From NCBI GenBank assembly GCA_012845835.1, contig JABAKD010000022.1, forward strand, positions 12,655,218 to 12,719,217: a stretch of 64,000 nucleotides of DNA. Direction: 5' to 3'. The notes under the pieces are model-generated. The model was not told the DNA's origin. It made no database searches and was given only the letters and a program-made list of their open reading frames with translations. Positions 1 through 11,700 of the stretch are shown here, in pieces (positions within the stretch are counted from its first letter, which is position 1; every line of letters begins with the position of its first letter). Both the position numbers and the translations under genes were made by a program. Source of the stretch: Undaria pinnatifida (taxonomy: Eukaryota; Sar; Phaeophyceae; Laminariales; Alariaceae).

Positions 1-110
1 AGGGCCCGCTATGTGACCCCGGATCTGAGTTGCTACTGGGATGGAGCGCGAGAGCAGTGCGAGGATAATAAGTGAGATGAAGAAACACAAGAAAAGAAGA
101 AAGAAGAAGA
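1..110. repeat. Dispersed repeat D, copy 1
   Basis: The stretch beginning TATGTGACCCCGGATCTGAG and ending in a purine-rich GAAGAAGAA tract is closely similar to 11,273-11,400. The shared block covers GCGCGAGAG, TGCGAGGATAATAA and the A/G-rich tail. A shorter match lies near 9,268. Type unknown; possibly the end of a retroelement. Confidence 0.55.
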
Positions 111-276
111 AAAAAGTGTGGAACACCAGCCTCGCCGGACAGCAATTTTGAATTTTGCCTACCGTTACTGTCATTTGCCTTGACTGCCACCATACTACTA
201 GGTTTTAGTGTGGGACACTCCGCCCGCTCGATACACCCTTGCTTGCAGCGCGCGAATCCCCTTGCTTGACATGCAG

Positions 277-1136
277 AGATGTCGGATTACCGCAAAAATA
301 GCTTGTGCTTACGCGGATCACGGCCAAAAAAAGCACTTTGAGTTGCTTTCGCGGGTAATTACCGACGCCCAAATGTGGCCATCTAAGGCCATTGTTTATG
401 GTACCCCGATCCAGGTCACGTATGTTCCTGACATTCGTTTCGCCGCCTAAATATCAAGATGCCGTCGTGACATTTCCATACGGTGTATGGTAAAAACGAG
501 TCTAGATGCAGAAGCGAACAGCAATGTTCATTCGTTGGCATTTTTCAGAGGGGTTAATTGTGCGATTTCGAAAAGCCGAAACGCACACAAACGCGCCGCA
601 GCGCCACAACACGCTACAAACCATGGCGATCGAGGTGCGCGAGGGCCAAGTGGCAGCTGCTCCGCAAATAGCCCAGGTGGCTGCCGCATCTTCGCGAAAT
701 TACTGCTGTTCTATGCGTGTGAGCGCGCGCGGGGCAAATTTACGGCCTAACCTCGAGACAACATCTGGCGAAGAAATACCTTGCCCCGATCTCAGGCTAG
801 ATCGGGACGAAACACACCCCTTTTCGGTGTATTTTCTGATTTTGGAAGTTGTCAGAACCATAATTCGTCTCCACATGCAGTGTACACAGATCTTACTGTA
901 GGCGAATCTTGTATAGATCGAGATCTATGGCCTAAATCGGAGTACCATAAACAGTGGCCTAACAGCCAGCGGAGCTGCCCGCGGGAGAAAACGCAGGGGT
1001 TCTCCGCTAGAAATGTGTGGCTTTAGTGAATAGGAAACAGGGGGTGTTGCACAACTACCGCCACTCAGACCGACTTCTTGCCGCCAAGGTGAACTCGCCG
1101 AAATGTCATACCAGGAAATGCGGTAATCCGACATCT
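277..1136. mobile_element. TIR DNA element with nested inner TIR element (family E)
   Basis: Perfect 18-bp terminal inverted repeats AGATGTCGGATTACCGCA lie at 277-294 and, reverse-complemented, at 1119-1136. Inside is a second pair of inverted repeats: GGCCATTGTTTATGGTAC at about 388, and its diverged complement ending near 956. The inner element (about 570 bp) is related, in opposite orientation, to 61,937-62,500. No transposase is encoded, so it is non-autonomous. Confidence 0.7.
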
Positions 1137-2070
1137 TTATGAAATTATTTCAAGGGCCCGAATTAACGAGAAACTTGCCAAATCGAATTTGTTTTTTTTT
1201 TAGAATTGAACTTAATATGCATCTAATTTGCCAAAAAATGAATCACCAAGCAGGCATTATCAGAATTATTACGAAAAGTAAAATTCTAAAAAAGTGTAAA
1301 GAAATACTTATTTGGTCGAATTTAGTCGAAAATCGAAATTCAATTTGGGGAGTTTGTCCACCTAGACATGCATTGTTCTATGCAACCGAAGCCGGCCACT
1401 CAAATTGGTGCCATGTCGCCGGCTGATCGAGAGGCCAGAAGCCACCACTGCGAAACCACCGCAGCAGCCGCAGCGCAGCCTCCGAAGGCCCTTAGCACAG
1501 CCTAGACCGCCTGCGACGGCTTGAAAACAATCGAGACCGCGGCAAACCCAGTTTTTCGTTGCCCTGCACCTCGAAAGTTTAACGACCAACTACCACATCA
1601 CGACTTCGCTCAGAAGTTCGACCGCCACATCCCCGTCACTGCTGCTCGTGTGGGGCAGCGGGGCGGCGCCAGCCCATCCAAGAGACGCCTAGAGCCATAG
1701 CCTCCTAGCCGCTGCTGGCCAAAACAATCTGCCGCTAGCCGCGGCGCTCCGGGGAGGACGCGAGCCGTCGCTCGCCTCGGTCGTTGCCCACGGGTGTTCG
1801 TTGACCCTTTTGCGTTTTTCTAGAACGCACTACGCCGTCCCTTGATAAGAGGCAAAGTCGAATTTTTCGTGACCTTTTCATGAAAAAAAAAAAAATCGAG
1901 TTACGATTTTCCGTGCTCTTCGTTAATCTGGGCCCCAAGTACATCAGTTGTGGGTTCGATCGATGAAAGGGTCGATACTCATCTTTGCAAGCTGCGCGAT
2001 AACCCGGCTGTGCGTTTTACAGACGTATTACTCTTTGAAGATTGATACGCCTCCTGGCATCTTTGCCGTC

Positions 2071-2440
2071 AAGAGCCATCATGGGCTCGTCAACCGGCGC
2101 CGCCACGGGCCAAGCACCTGACCTAGCCAACCGTCGAGAAAAGTGCTGTATGTCTCTGCAGGAGTGGGTGGGGTGTCCTGGCCCAGCATCAGCCTGCGTT
2201 TCATAATTTCTTTGTTTTTTTATGAGGTTGGGTTTCCTGTACTGACTCTTGCTCAATTGTTCTCTTTCTTTTGCCTCTTTGTGTCATGTCATGTACTGTA
2301 TTTTGCTCGCCATGAGTGCACCGAGCGGTGCCGCTACGGGGCAAAACACCTCACCTTGGCAACTTTGGAGAGAGAACGGTACCTAGAACAGGAAGCGACG
2401 AGAACTCCTTGCCCAGCGTCAGCCTGCGTTTTGGTATTAC
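2071..2440 (+). pseudogene. Two degenerate tandem copies of PNPO exon 1
   Basis: Copy 1 (2071-2200) still reads a Met-Gly-Ser-Ser stretch followed by [11 protein letters not shown], then diverges. Copy 2 (about 2299-2440) keeps an Ala-Ala-Thr-Gly-Gln stretch, then hits a stop. Both align with the intact exon beginning at 2553, including the flanking CATG-rich leader. They lack the conserved ENY...GIDE...LMDKW core, so they look like relics of tandem exon duplication rather than used exons. Confidence 0.7.
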
Positions 2441-2552
2441 CTTGTTTCTGATTATGTTTTATGTTCTGATTCTAATATTATGTTTTCTCTTTCTTTCGCC
2501 TATCTGTATCATGCCATGTACGACGATGTACGGTATGCTTTCAAGAGCCATT

Positions 2553-2708
2553 ATGGGCGCGTCAAGCAGCGCTGCTGCGGGCCAAGCACCAGATCTAGCC
2601 AACCTTCGAGAGAACTACGTCTCCACGGGTATCGATGAGACGTCGTTGCCGAGTGCGCCACACATCCTGATGGACAAGTGGGTGGAAGCGGCATGCAACT
2701 CCAAAGAC
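2553..2708 (+). CDS. PNPO: PNPO exon 1 (N-terminal helix region)
   Basis: Encodes MGASSS...[20 protein letters not shown], then an LMDKWVEAA helix typical of the PNPO N-terminus. It ends AAAGAC|GTGAGT, phase 0. The third and best-preserved of three tandem copies. The true start may be one of the upstream in-frame ATGs. Confidence 0.85.
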
Positions 2709-5700
2709 GTGAGTGCTCCTTGTACTGGCGCAATCCGCACTAACCCCGAGCAGTTTGAGTGCAAAGAGGCGAGTGATTGATTCTTGTCCCCTGCTACAAT
2801 GGGAAAATGTTTTCACTCTGATTCCACGTATCAGTAGTTCGGCCTCTAACAAGTTGGTGCAGTGCTAAAGGTGTCCTTATTCGTGCTGTCTGCGCTGCGA
2901 TAACCCATTTATGGAGTGTCGTGTTCTTCAATGCCGACAGAGGCTCACCTGGTAGGCGTCTGTCTCGTCGTTGCGGTGTTGCTTTCATGATTTCGCGTTT
3001 GTCTGGTGGCTCGGCTAAGGAATGCCGGTGTAGAGCCGAGCCGATGTTTCGTGCTCACATCACGCGCACCGTCGTTGCCGTTCGGCTCTCTGACTACTTA
3101 AGAAGGAACAGCAGCAGCCGTAGTACGTACCGGGCCTGCGGTGTTGGCGTCGATGGCATCAATTGGCAGACGAGGGACGAACGAATATCTCCATCGGGAT
3201 CGCGCCGCATTTAGGCGCAAGCTTAACTACTCGCCATTGGCATGATACCGTATGTTCAGCGCACAGCAAGCACTGGTATCAAGTGCCGGTATCCGGTAGG
3301 CGTTGTTCACGATAGACTCGTACAGCTTTTCGGTCCCGCGTCCCTGGCTTGAATACAGTAGTATGACAGGGCCTCCCCAGTAAAGCGGCGGTGTGCGAGA
3401 GAGAGCAATATGACCGCCTTATGGGGAGAAGCCACCTTATTCACTCCAGGCTATGAGTGCAATTCCCTATTGATAGTCGCGCCACGCGATTTTGATCGCC
3501 TTGTATCGGGATACCGCCTTATATAGGGATACCGCACTCTTGGGGGACCCCTGCTGTGCACGAACTTTGTCTTTGACCCTTTTGGCACCGGGACACCACT
3601 ACCAAACCACTCATAACCGCGGTCTCACCTCTGCCTACCGGATACTCGTAGGACACGTGTAGAACACACCCCGCCGGGCGAATGTGGATGCCGCTTTTCT
3701 CGACTACCGGTACGTAAAGCACAAGCGCCGAGCGAGGAGTCTGTGGAAACGTCTCGAGGACGTCTTCCAAAAGCCGCCATGTTCGATGTTTGTGCCCTTG
3801 TAACAGGAGGAAATCGGCTCTGAAGATCCATCCCATGCGCGGTGTTATACATACTGTAATACGCGGTACGTAGAGTTAGCGGTCGATCTGCTGAACGAGC
3901 AGGATCATGCCGCGAGCGAGTTATGCAATTCCTACTCCTGGCAGCGTAGATTCGGCTTACATGCAGGACTGGTCTGCAGAATAATCCTGCAGGTCGTTGG
4001 TCTGATTGGTCGAGGCTGGCCTTTCGGACACCCGTTTCGTTTTGGATAAAAACGGCTCCAAATACACAGCAATGCGGAGCCGCGTGCCTGCCGCTGCCAA
4101 TCTCGAGCCCCCCACAGGGTTTGGGTTTGTGCTTTTTAAAATAGGGTCCAGTGCGGTCACAATTCCCGTGCTGACGTTTATATCACCTCCTAATCCAGCA
4201 GGGCCGAGTCGCTGCATGTGGCAGATGCCATAATCGCCATTGTTCCTGTCTTTTCGCCTCTCGAGCGAGTCTCAGACCCCTAATGGGTTATAGGCGTGCG
4301 GATACTTTTTGGCGGCGTCGCCCTCTGCGCTGTCTGGCCGGGCTTTTACTGTCATCGGAGGTTTGGAGAGGGCTTGGGGGTTTAGGCTTGTACACGCGGT
4401 GTTTTGTGGTATTTAGGATTTGCAGGTGATCGAACCGAACGCAATGCGCCTGTCGACGATGGTGGGAAAGAGATCGCATATCGAGACCGTTTTGTTTTTC
4501 GTCGATCTTCTTTTCAAAGAATCGATTGCCATCGCTTTCAGGGACGAAATCCATCCACTGGCTAATTGTGGAAGGTGTGCAGGCACTTCTTGACTGCTTC
4601 GCCCTCTGTGCGCTGTCTGCTTAAATATGGGTAACAGCATATAGAGTCATACGTCACATCAATATGACCGCAACGGCGGTCCGTCACGTGTTTACACAAC
4701 CTTTAACTCCTATCACCACTATGCAGTAACGCCTCCACATCTCTGTGGAAACCCCGTGTTTTTGTTTGCAGGTGATCGAACCGAACGCGATGTGCCTGTC
4801 GACGGTGGGGGAAGGGGGAAAGCCATCGGCGAGGTTCGTGCTGATGAAGGGGTTTGACAAGAGAGGCGTTACGTGGTACACAAATTACAACAGGTGAGCG
4901 ATACGTGTCGTAGAGTGCTGTCAACGGTACCTGGTATCCAGTTTGTGCTCACAACACAGGCCCCAATAAATGTGTAATGGAAGAATATCTCAGTACTGCC
5001 GATTGACGCAAGTTCCTTTTTCTCTGTGTTTTGGTGCGGTTTTTGCAAAAATGGAAACGGCAAAACAGCTGTGAGATCGGAGACCTCGTCGAAACTCTTC
5101 TTTGCATGCTTCGTCTGATACTTTTTTTTTTTTTTTTTTTTTTTCCAATCGCGCGTGCTGTGGGGTTTTATATGGCTTTACAACATGCGTTGGCACATCA
5201 GCTCCGTTTCGCGAAAGCTCTCACATCTGGTATGCGCTTAGTCTCGCGCGCGACGCTCAACTCAACGGCCCAAAGAGTCATGGGCTCACCCTGGATATAC
5301 GGTGTATGGTACTTCCATCGCGCCTTTGCGTTGGCAACCGCACGGCAAAGGAGCCCCGGGACTTCCCGTTTGCAGCGACAACTTCGTGGTGGGGGGCTCT
5401 TCTATTCTATATTCGTCAGGGTGTAGAAGTGTTTCGGGTTTGTTTTGTAGGGTGTATACTCTGGGGGTACCCAGTTATATACCCGAGTGTGAGTTAAACA
5501 ATTAGGCGGAGTACCATACCCGAGTATGACCTAAACAATCAGGCTGAGTACCCGGGTACCGCAGAGTATTATGGCCTAAGCTATGAAATCGTTTTGGCTG
5601 GTCGGTGTGCTTGCACTTCAATGGCTATTTTTTTTTTCATTCAGTTTTTTCAAGTCTTTTGTCCCCCATATCAGCTTGTGTCACACCCGGTATTTGAAGC

Positions 5701-8700
5701 CAATCACAATCCGAAGGCGAAGCTTGTACCCTACAGCTACGAAGCAATACCATTGAAATGTTGCCCGGTGTACTATGTACGTATTGCGGATTAACGTATG
5801 CTCGTGTTTCTCGGGTGTCTGTGTGTGCAGCCGTAAGGGAAAGGAGCTCAAGGAGTTCCCCTATGCGGCGATAACGTTCTGGTGGGGGGCCCTGCACCGT
5901 TCCGTGCGGTTTGAGGGGGAGGTGGCGAGGGTCAGCGAGGAGGAGAGCGACGAGTACTTCAGCTGCCGTCCAACAGGGAGCAAGGTATGCGGTCGCTCTT
6001 TTATGACACCGAGCTACCGTATACAGAAGGCAAACGTTTTTATGTGAACCGCCCATTTGGCCGCTTAGTTTATAATGTTCATCTCGAGAGACGTCAATTT
6101 GTCGGTTCAATTTATTATTTTGTCGCCACCGTTGAGCATAGGCTACTCTTTTCGTAGTAAGTTGGCTGCCGGCCAACCGAAAGCAAGGTACGAGGCGCTG
6201 TAAAGCACAACACACAGCACGGCACAGCACCGCACAGCACCGCTTGATACCTGGCCCCGGGCTCATGCTAAGTACAGGGGTATACGTGTGGAGGTGTGGG
6301 TGTGGCATCGGGGGCATCCTGTCGGATATCCATCCTCGCTTTTTCTTGAGTCAAAACATGCACGCCTGCAGCTACTGTGTACAGGAGGCGCCCTCTGCTA
6401 AGTAGATAGAAACGGCAGTTAGGCGTCGAGAGCTTTTTTCTTATTTTTGTCGCCATCATTGAGCACAGGCTACTTGTGACACGGGCTAAATGTATTCGAC
6501 GCTCTTCACGGTCATTCAGCAACCGTATGCTAAGTGCAGACGGCATGTACTCTGAAGGATGGAGTGTGGAATATGAATGATAAGTACTGCCGAAAGGAGA
6601 GGGAAAAACAAACAATGGAGTGAGGCCAGTTATTTTTCAGTTGGATCCGTCAGTCGAACAAATTTCTTGTCGACTGCAGGCCAAAATCGGACTTCTTACA
6701 AAGTCGAAAAAGAGCTTATTCGACTCAAACCTTTTCGACTGAGCGATTGACTCGCGCATGTAGTCGAAAAAAGTCGTCGACTCGACTGGATGTGCCAGGC
6801 GGATTTTTTAGTCGAAAACGATTATGTAGATACCCATCGCATCGCTCATCCCACCAAAAAAGTCCACACACGCCCACACAACCATACTAGGTACCCCAGC
6901 AGTATCCTACAACTACACCGACGTTGAACTTGGCTGCCATCACTGCTGCTGCTTCTCGCCGCAACACAGCGTGGCACATTCCTAGTCCCGCCTGCCAGCA
7001 GCTTGTACCCACACGATGGCAGATGGTAGACGACAGCCTTGCGCGGTATCGATGATATTTCCCAACAGCAGCCACGTGTGCTGTAGCTTCGGCGGCTCTG
7101 GACTGGATGCAGCGCGACGAACGTAGCGATGGCGGCTTTGGGGCACGTCGAACGCCACGAACATAGTTTGGCTGCTTTGGGCCAAGTCCAACGCCGCCTA
7201 CCGGCTTGGACGAGGGCTCGTCGCGCGTGAAGCACGCGTTGGTCGCGGAGAACTCACGAAGCACAGACAGCTTCCACCCGACTGTTCGACCGCCATGTAG
7301 CAGTAATCCCTCCGTAACACCAACCGCCCCCAGAAAAGCACTGTACTAGTAAATCGACTCCACTGATGATGAGAAGGAGGCCCACAACAATCCGGCCGGC
7401 CCGTCGGAAAAGACCCGTTTCGACTCACGGATCCGACTGCATACGGATTGGTCTGAAGAGGAAATAGCGTAGAGTGAACTATGCAAAATGGAGAGCGAAC
7501 GATTCATAACAGAGTGTGGAGACTACCAGGTATTTAGTAGTAGAGGTTGGAATATGTAATGGAACGTGAAGAACAAAGGGCGTTGAGGGGAAAAAATAGT
7601 GGAGAGTGAATAGTAAGGTGTTGGGATTAAAATAGTACGTACCAGGCAGGTGAGGGTGAATAGTACAAAACGGAGTGAAGGACCTATAGTGGAGAGCGAA
7701 GGCTTAAGAATGGAGGGTGAAGGCTAAGTAACGCAGGGTGAAGAAGAAGCTATGGGAATTGAATAATTGAGTATAACTTGAAAAAAAGGGCCGCATGAGC
7801 ATTCTCACGCCGTTGTACGCGCGATCGGAGTTATCACACATGACACGCAGACACAACTTGCAAATGCGTTTCGACGAAACCCTCGATCGCATAGCTGAAG
7901 TGTGCCAGGGTATTTCTATTTATGTGAGATGTACCAGGCAGCATAGTGTAGCTGTCTCTAGGAACTCGCGCAGCAGGGTAAATGTTCTTATCAAGTTATG
8001 TTCGCTGGTAGAATGGACGGTAGCTAGCTGTTGCGTCAAAAGTAGGAAAACCGACAACGTACAGTAGGATGGTCAATAATGCTACATTGCTTATGGTTTG
8101 TACGACTTCCTCGTAGTATTATATTATAGTGCGTTATTTTTTTAGTTACAGCGTTGTACAAAACCAACAGTAGTGGCGTTTCAGGATAGGGAGGCTTTTT
8201 TTCTGAGGGTCTGGCCAGAACCACCCCTTACGCAAGATCTACTTGTGGCATGGCTGAAAATACGTGAGGTATGGTCGATGCAGCCGCAAGTACCTGAGGT
8301 TTCTCCAGATGTTGTGGAGACGCTGAATTACCGCATACGATTGTCATTCGGACGTGTCTGGCAAGCGTTTCGGTGTAGGCCCTCTGTTCATGACCCTCGG
8401 CTACCGATTGACAAATAATCAGCAGTACACTAGGGAAAAGCACGCCAATTCATTTATAGCGTTGAATTAGTTTTCACCTTCGAGGAGAACGACATCGGCG
8501 CCTGTTTTCCCCCCGCTCGCTCGCTCGTTCGTTCGTTCGTTCATGCAGATCGGGGCCTGGGTATCAGACCAAAGCGAGCCGGTTGGATCACGTCAAGAGC
8601 TCGATCAAAAGGCTAAGGGGATAGAGGTGCGCGTTGTTTTTGTTGTTATTGTGGTATATATATGTATATATACATATATATTTTTTTTCCTGCAAAAGCC

Positions 8701-11700
8701 GTGGCCACAGGTTTCATCTCCCCCCCCCTTCCCCCCCGGTGCATGCCTTTGCGCGCAGGTTTCAGCATTTCCCTCTGCTCGTTGATTTGGCATCGATTTA
8801 TTTTTGGCACCGTTTGGTCGGTGACCGCTTGGTCGGCTGTATGATATGCCACACCTTTAGCGACCGCTTGTTCTGTTGCATGATATGTTATGATATGCCG
8901 CAGACCTTACCCCTTATTCTATCCTATGGTTGAAACCCACCGTGTACGAGACGGGGAAGGGTGCGCCAGCTAGCGTTGGGCTGCGAAAGCAGCTGAGTTA
9001 AATCGACACATGATGCGTATGAAAATACGTGGAAGTGTGGTGAGCTATTAATAAAGCTTTATTTTTCCCCATCCGCCGGAGGATAAAAAAAGAAAAAAAA
9101 CTAGCCCTAAACAATGGTTGATTGGCTTGGGGTTAAGGTTAGGGTTGTAGCAATGGTTGGTTGTGTTCTTATCAGTTCGATGCGAGTCGCCGAGGGAAGG
9201 AAGGGCCTACGTCTTGTCGCGATGAAAACGAACGCACGTAACGTGGTGGAGAGGAGGGAGAAGAGCCTGGTTTGTGACCCTTGGATCTGAGTCACGTCTA
9301 GGGAGGAAGGAGAAAGCAAAAGTACTAAGATGATAGTTAGGATCCATGTTATTTAACGGCCCTCAACCATAGTGTCTGATAGGTGGTAGTGTGGTCCCAT
9401 GGTATAGTTCGACCGGAGGTTGGTAAAAGGAAGGGCCCTCGTGCGTGGAGAGAGCTGGGGGACTGGATTCCAATTGAGCGCCTTGCGCGGGTGCTGGCGC
9501 TGATGCTGCGTTGATCTTTTTAATATTGAATAATGTATCCCACAGTAAATATGTACTTGGAAGTGCATGTCATTTTATGCCCAAAAGTGCGTTCAGTTCT
9601 AGTATGGTTAAACTTGCTAGTGCAGAAAAAAGGGCCCCATATTGATTGAAAGTAGTTTGTCCCCCAAAAAGTGGGTGTACTTCAGAGGGATTAGGCGGCG
9701 GAGGGCCGCACGGTAGCGTTTACAACTTGGCCCCGGTTCGACAAAATGATTTGAGGTCTTCACTACCAGGTATTGATAACAACCGTTGTTCACTTTTGAC
9801 GCGTGCAACAATGGACGTATTAGAGTGACCTCTTTTTGGCGCTTCTTGTTTGCTGAATGCCGGGGCTCCTTAACCTATTAATAAAAACGTCGGAAAAATC
9901 GTTTTTTTTTGCTCGAGGATTTTCTCTTTGTTTGTACCTATGAATTCATCGTTTGATTGTCGTCGGGAAGTTGTTTTGTTTTCCCCCTCCAGATCGGTTT
10001 TGTGGAGAAGGAAAGAGCTCCCTCGAGCGAGGAGTCTAATAAATACAGAAGGGTGCACCTCCTAAACCGCAGCATGCGTCATGTTTATTCCATTTTTTTG
10101 ACGGGGGCGGTCGGGGTTTGGCTTAGTTAGGGTTGGGTTTGACGGGCGCGGTCGGGATTTAGCTTAGTTAGGGTTGGGTTTGACGCGTAGTCGGGATTTG
10201 GCTTAGTTAGGGTTGGGTTTGACGCGCACTCGGGATTTGGCTTAGTTAGGGTTGGGTTTGACGCGTAGTCGGGGTTTGGCCTAGTTAGGGTTGGGTTTGA
10301 CGCGTAGGCGGGGTTTGGCCTAGTTGGGGTAGGGTTTGACGCGTAGTCGGGATTTGGCTTAGTTAGGGTTGGGTTTGACGGGCATGGTCGGGATTTGGCT
10401 TAGTTAGGGTTGGGTTTGACGGGCATGGTCGGGATTTGGCCTAGTTAGGGTTGGGTTTGACGGGTAGTCGGGGTTTGGCTTAGTTAGGGTTGGGTTTGAC
10501 GCGTAGTGGGGGCTTGGCCTAGTTAGGGTTGGGTTTGACGCGTAGTCGGGATTTGGCTTAGGCTTGGGTGTTGAAGTCAAAGCATGTTACGGCCGTTTTG
10601 TGGAAGGTGAGCAGGGGTCTATACGGCCCTCGAATTGCATGGAGTTGGGGGTGGTTTTTCTTACCGGCCCACTGCCGGCGATATTCCATAGAGCATGCTT
10701 ATGCTGGAGTCACGCAACGAATGCCTCCAAAAAGCTCATAACGTTACCCCAAAAGCTAAAATTGACGTCCAGAGCTTTCCCACTGCCCTCTGACCTGTAA
10801 AATGTTGGCAATTGACGTGCAGAGCTTTCCGACAACACTGTAACCTGTTTTCCCTACAATACCAGGAGGCGTTTGCGTCGGAAGGAGACAAGGTTCCGCG
10901 CCCGCCGCACTGGTGAGACGCATGCTACTTTTGGTGCTACTGACAGCATGTGCTACTAAGGGTATTACTAGCAGTACAGTAGATACCCGGTTTAAGAGCG
11001 CCCATGATAAGAGCGTGCGGGATTTAAGAGCGGTCAAATCGGCGTATCCCGTGTATGCTGCAAGCTGTATATTTTCAAGTACAGAAAAGAGCAATGTGTA
11101 GTTAAGAGGGGTTGGTTTGTCATGGAGCGCTGTTAATCCATTTCCAACTCCTGAAATGATCCTATTCTAACTCCAAGTGGGCTGTTCCCATGTCGGGACT
11201 GCGGTGCTAAAAAAGGCTTAAATAAGGGTACCCACTGTAGTACTAATATCACTATTAATACTAGATACAGTAGGATGTGACCCCTGATCTGAGTTACTAC
11301 TAGGAGTGAGCGCGAGAGTAATGCGAGGATAATAAATTGAGACGAAAAAAACAAGAAAAACAGAAACAAAAACAGGCGGGCACATGTGTTTTTTGTTTTT
11401 GTTCCTCGCTCGCTTGAGGAAGTTTTGAGAAAAATAATCTGCTAGAAAAGTGCTACCCGACACACAATCCCCCAGGCCTAGAGACGCGTGCTACGATAGA
11501 GGTTTCACCAACCATTGTTGTATTTTCTGAGATTCCTCAACTGATTTGGAGAAAAATCAAAAACTGCTATGATCCCGGATGGAAAATCCCATGGCCTAGG
11601 TACACAGCGAGAATCATTAAAAAAAAAGGCCTATTATTTATTTATTTTCCGACGATAGCAGTAGTAGGTTAAGGAGCCTCGTCATTCAGAAAACGCCAAA

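Larger units (their letters stand above)
1..2552. other. Upstream region of the PNPO gene: repeats, no gene recognised
   Basis: No coding exon is recognised before the first PNPO exon. The stretch starts with a dispersed repeat (1-110) that recurs near 11.27-11.40 kb. It then holds a TIR element (277-1136), low-complexity DNA, and two degenerate copies of the first PNPO exon (2071-2440). A promoter or a 5' non-coding exon may lie here, but I see no diagnostic motif. Confidence 0.5.

Noticed and set aside
5637-6317. 226-codon minus-strand open frame opposite PNPO exon 3
   Set aside because: Shadow of the conserved plus-strand PNPO exon and its flanks. No family resemblance and no splice logic.
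6846-7264. Overlapping minus-strand frames of 69-129 codons
   Set aside because: Low-complexity GC-rich intron DNA; no motif, homologue or splice pattern recognised.
8520-8545. CRISPR-like or regulatory (CGTT)n repeat
   Set aside because: A short tetranucleotide run that forms part of the pyrimidine-rich acceptor of PNPO exon 4; no spacer structure.
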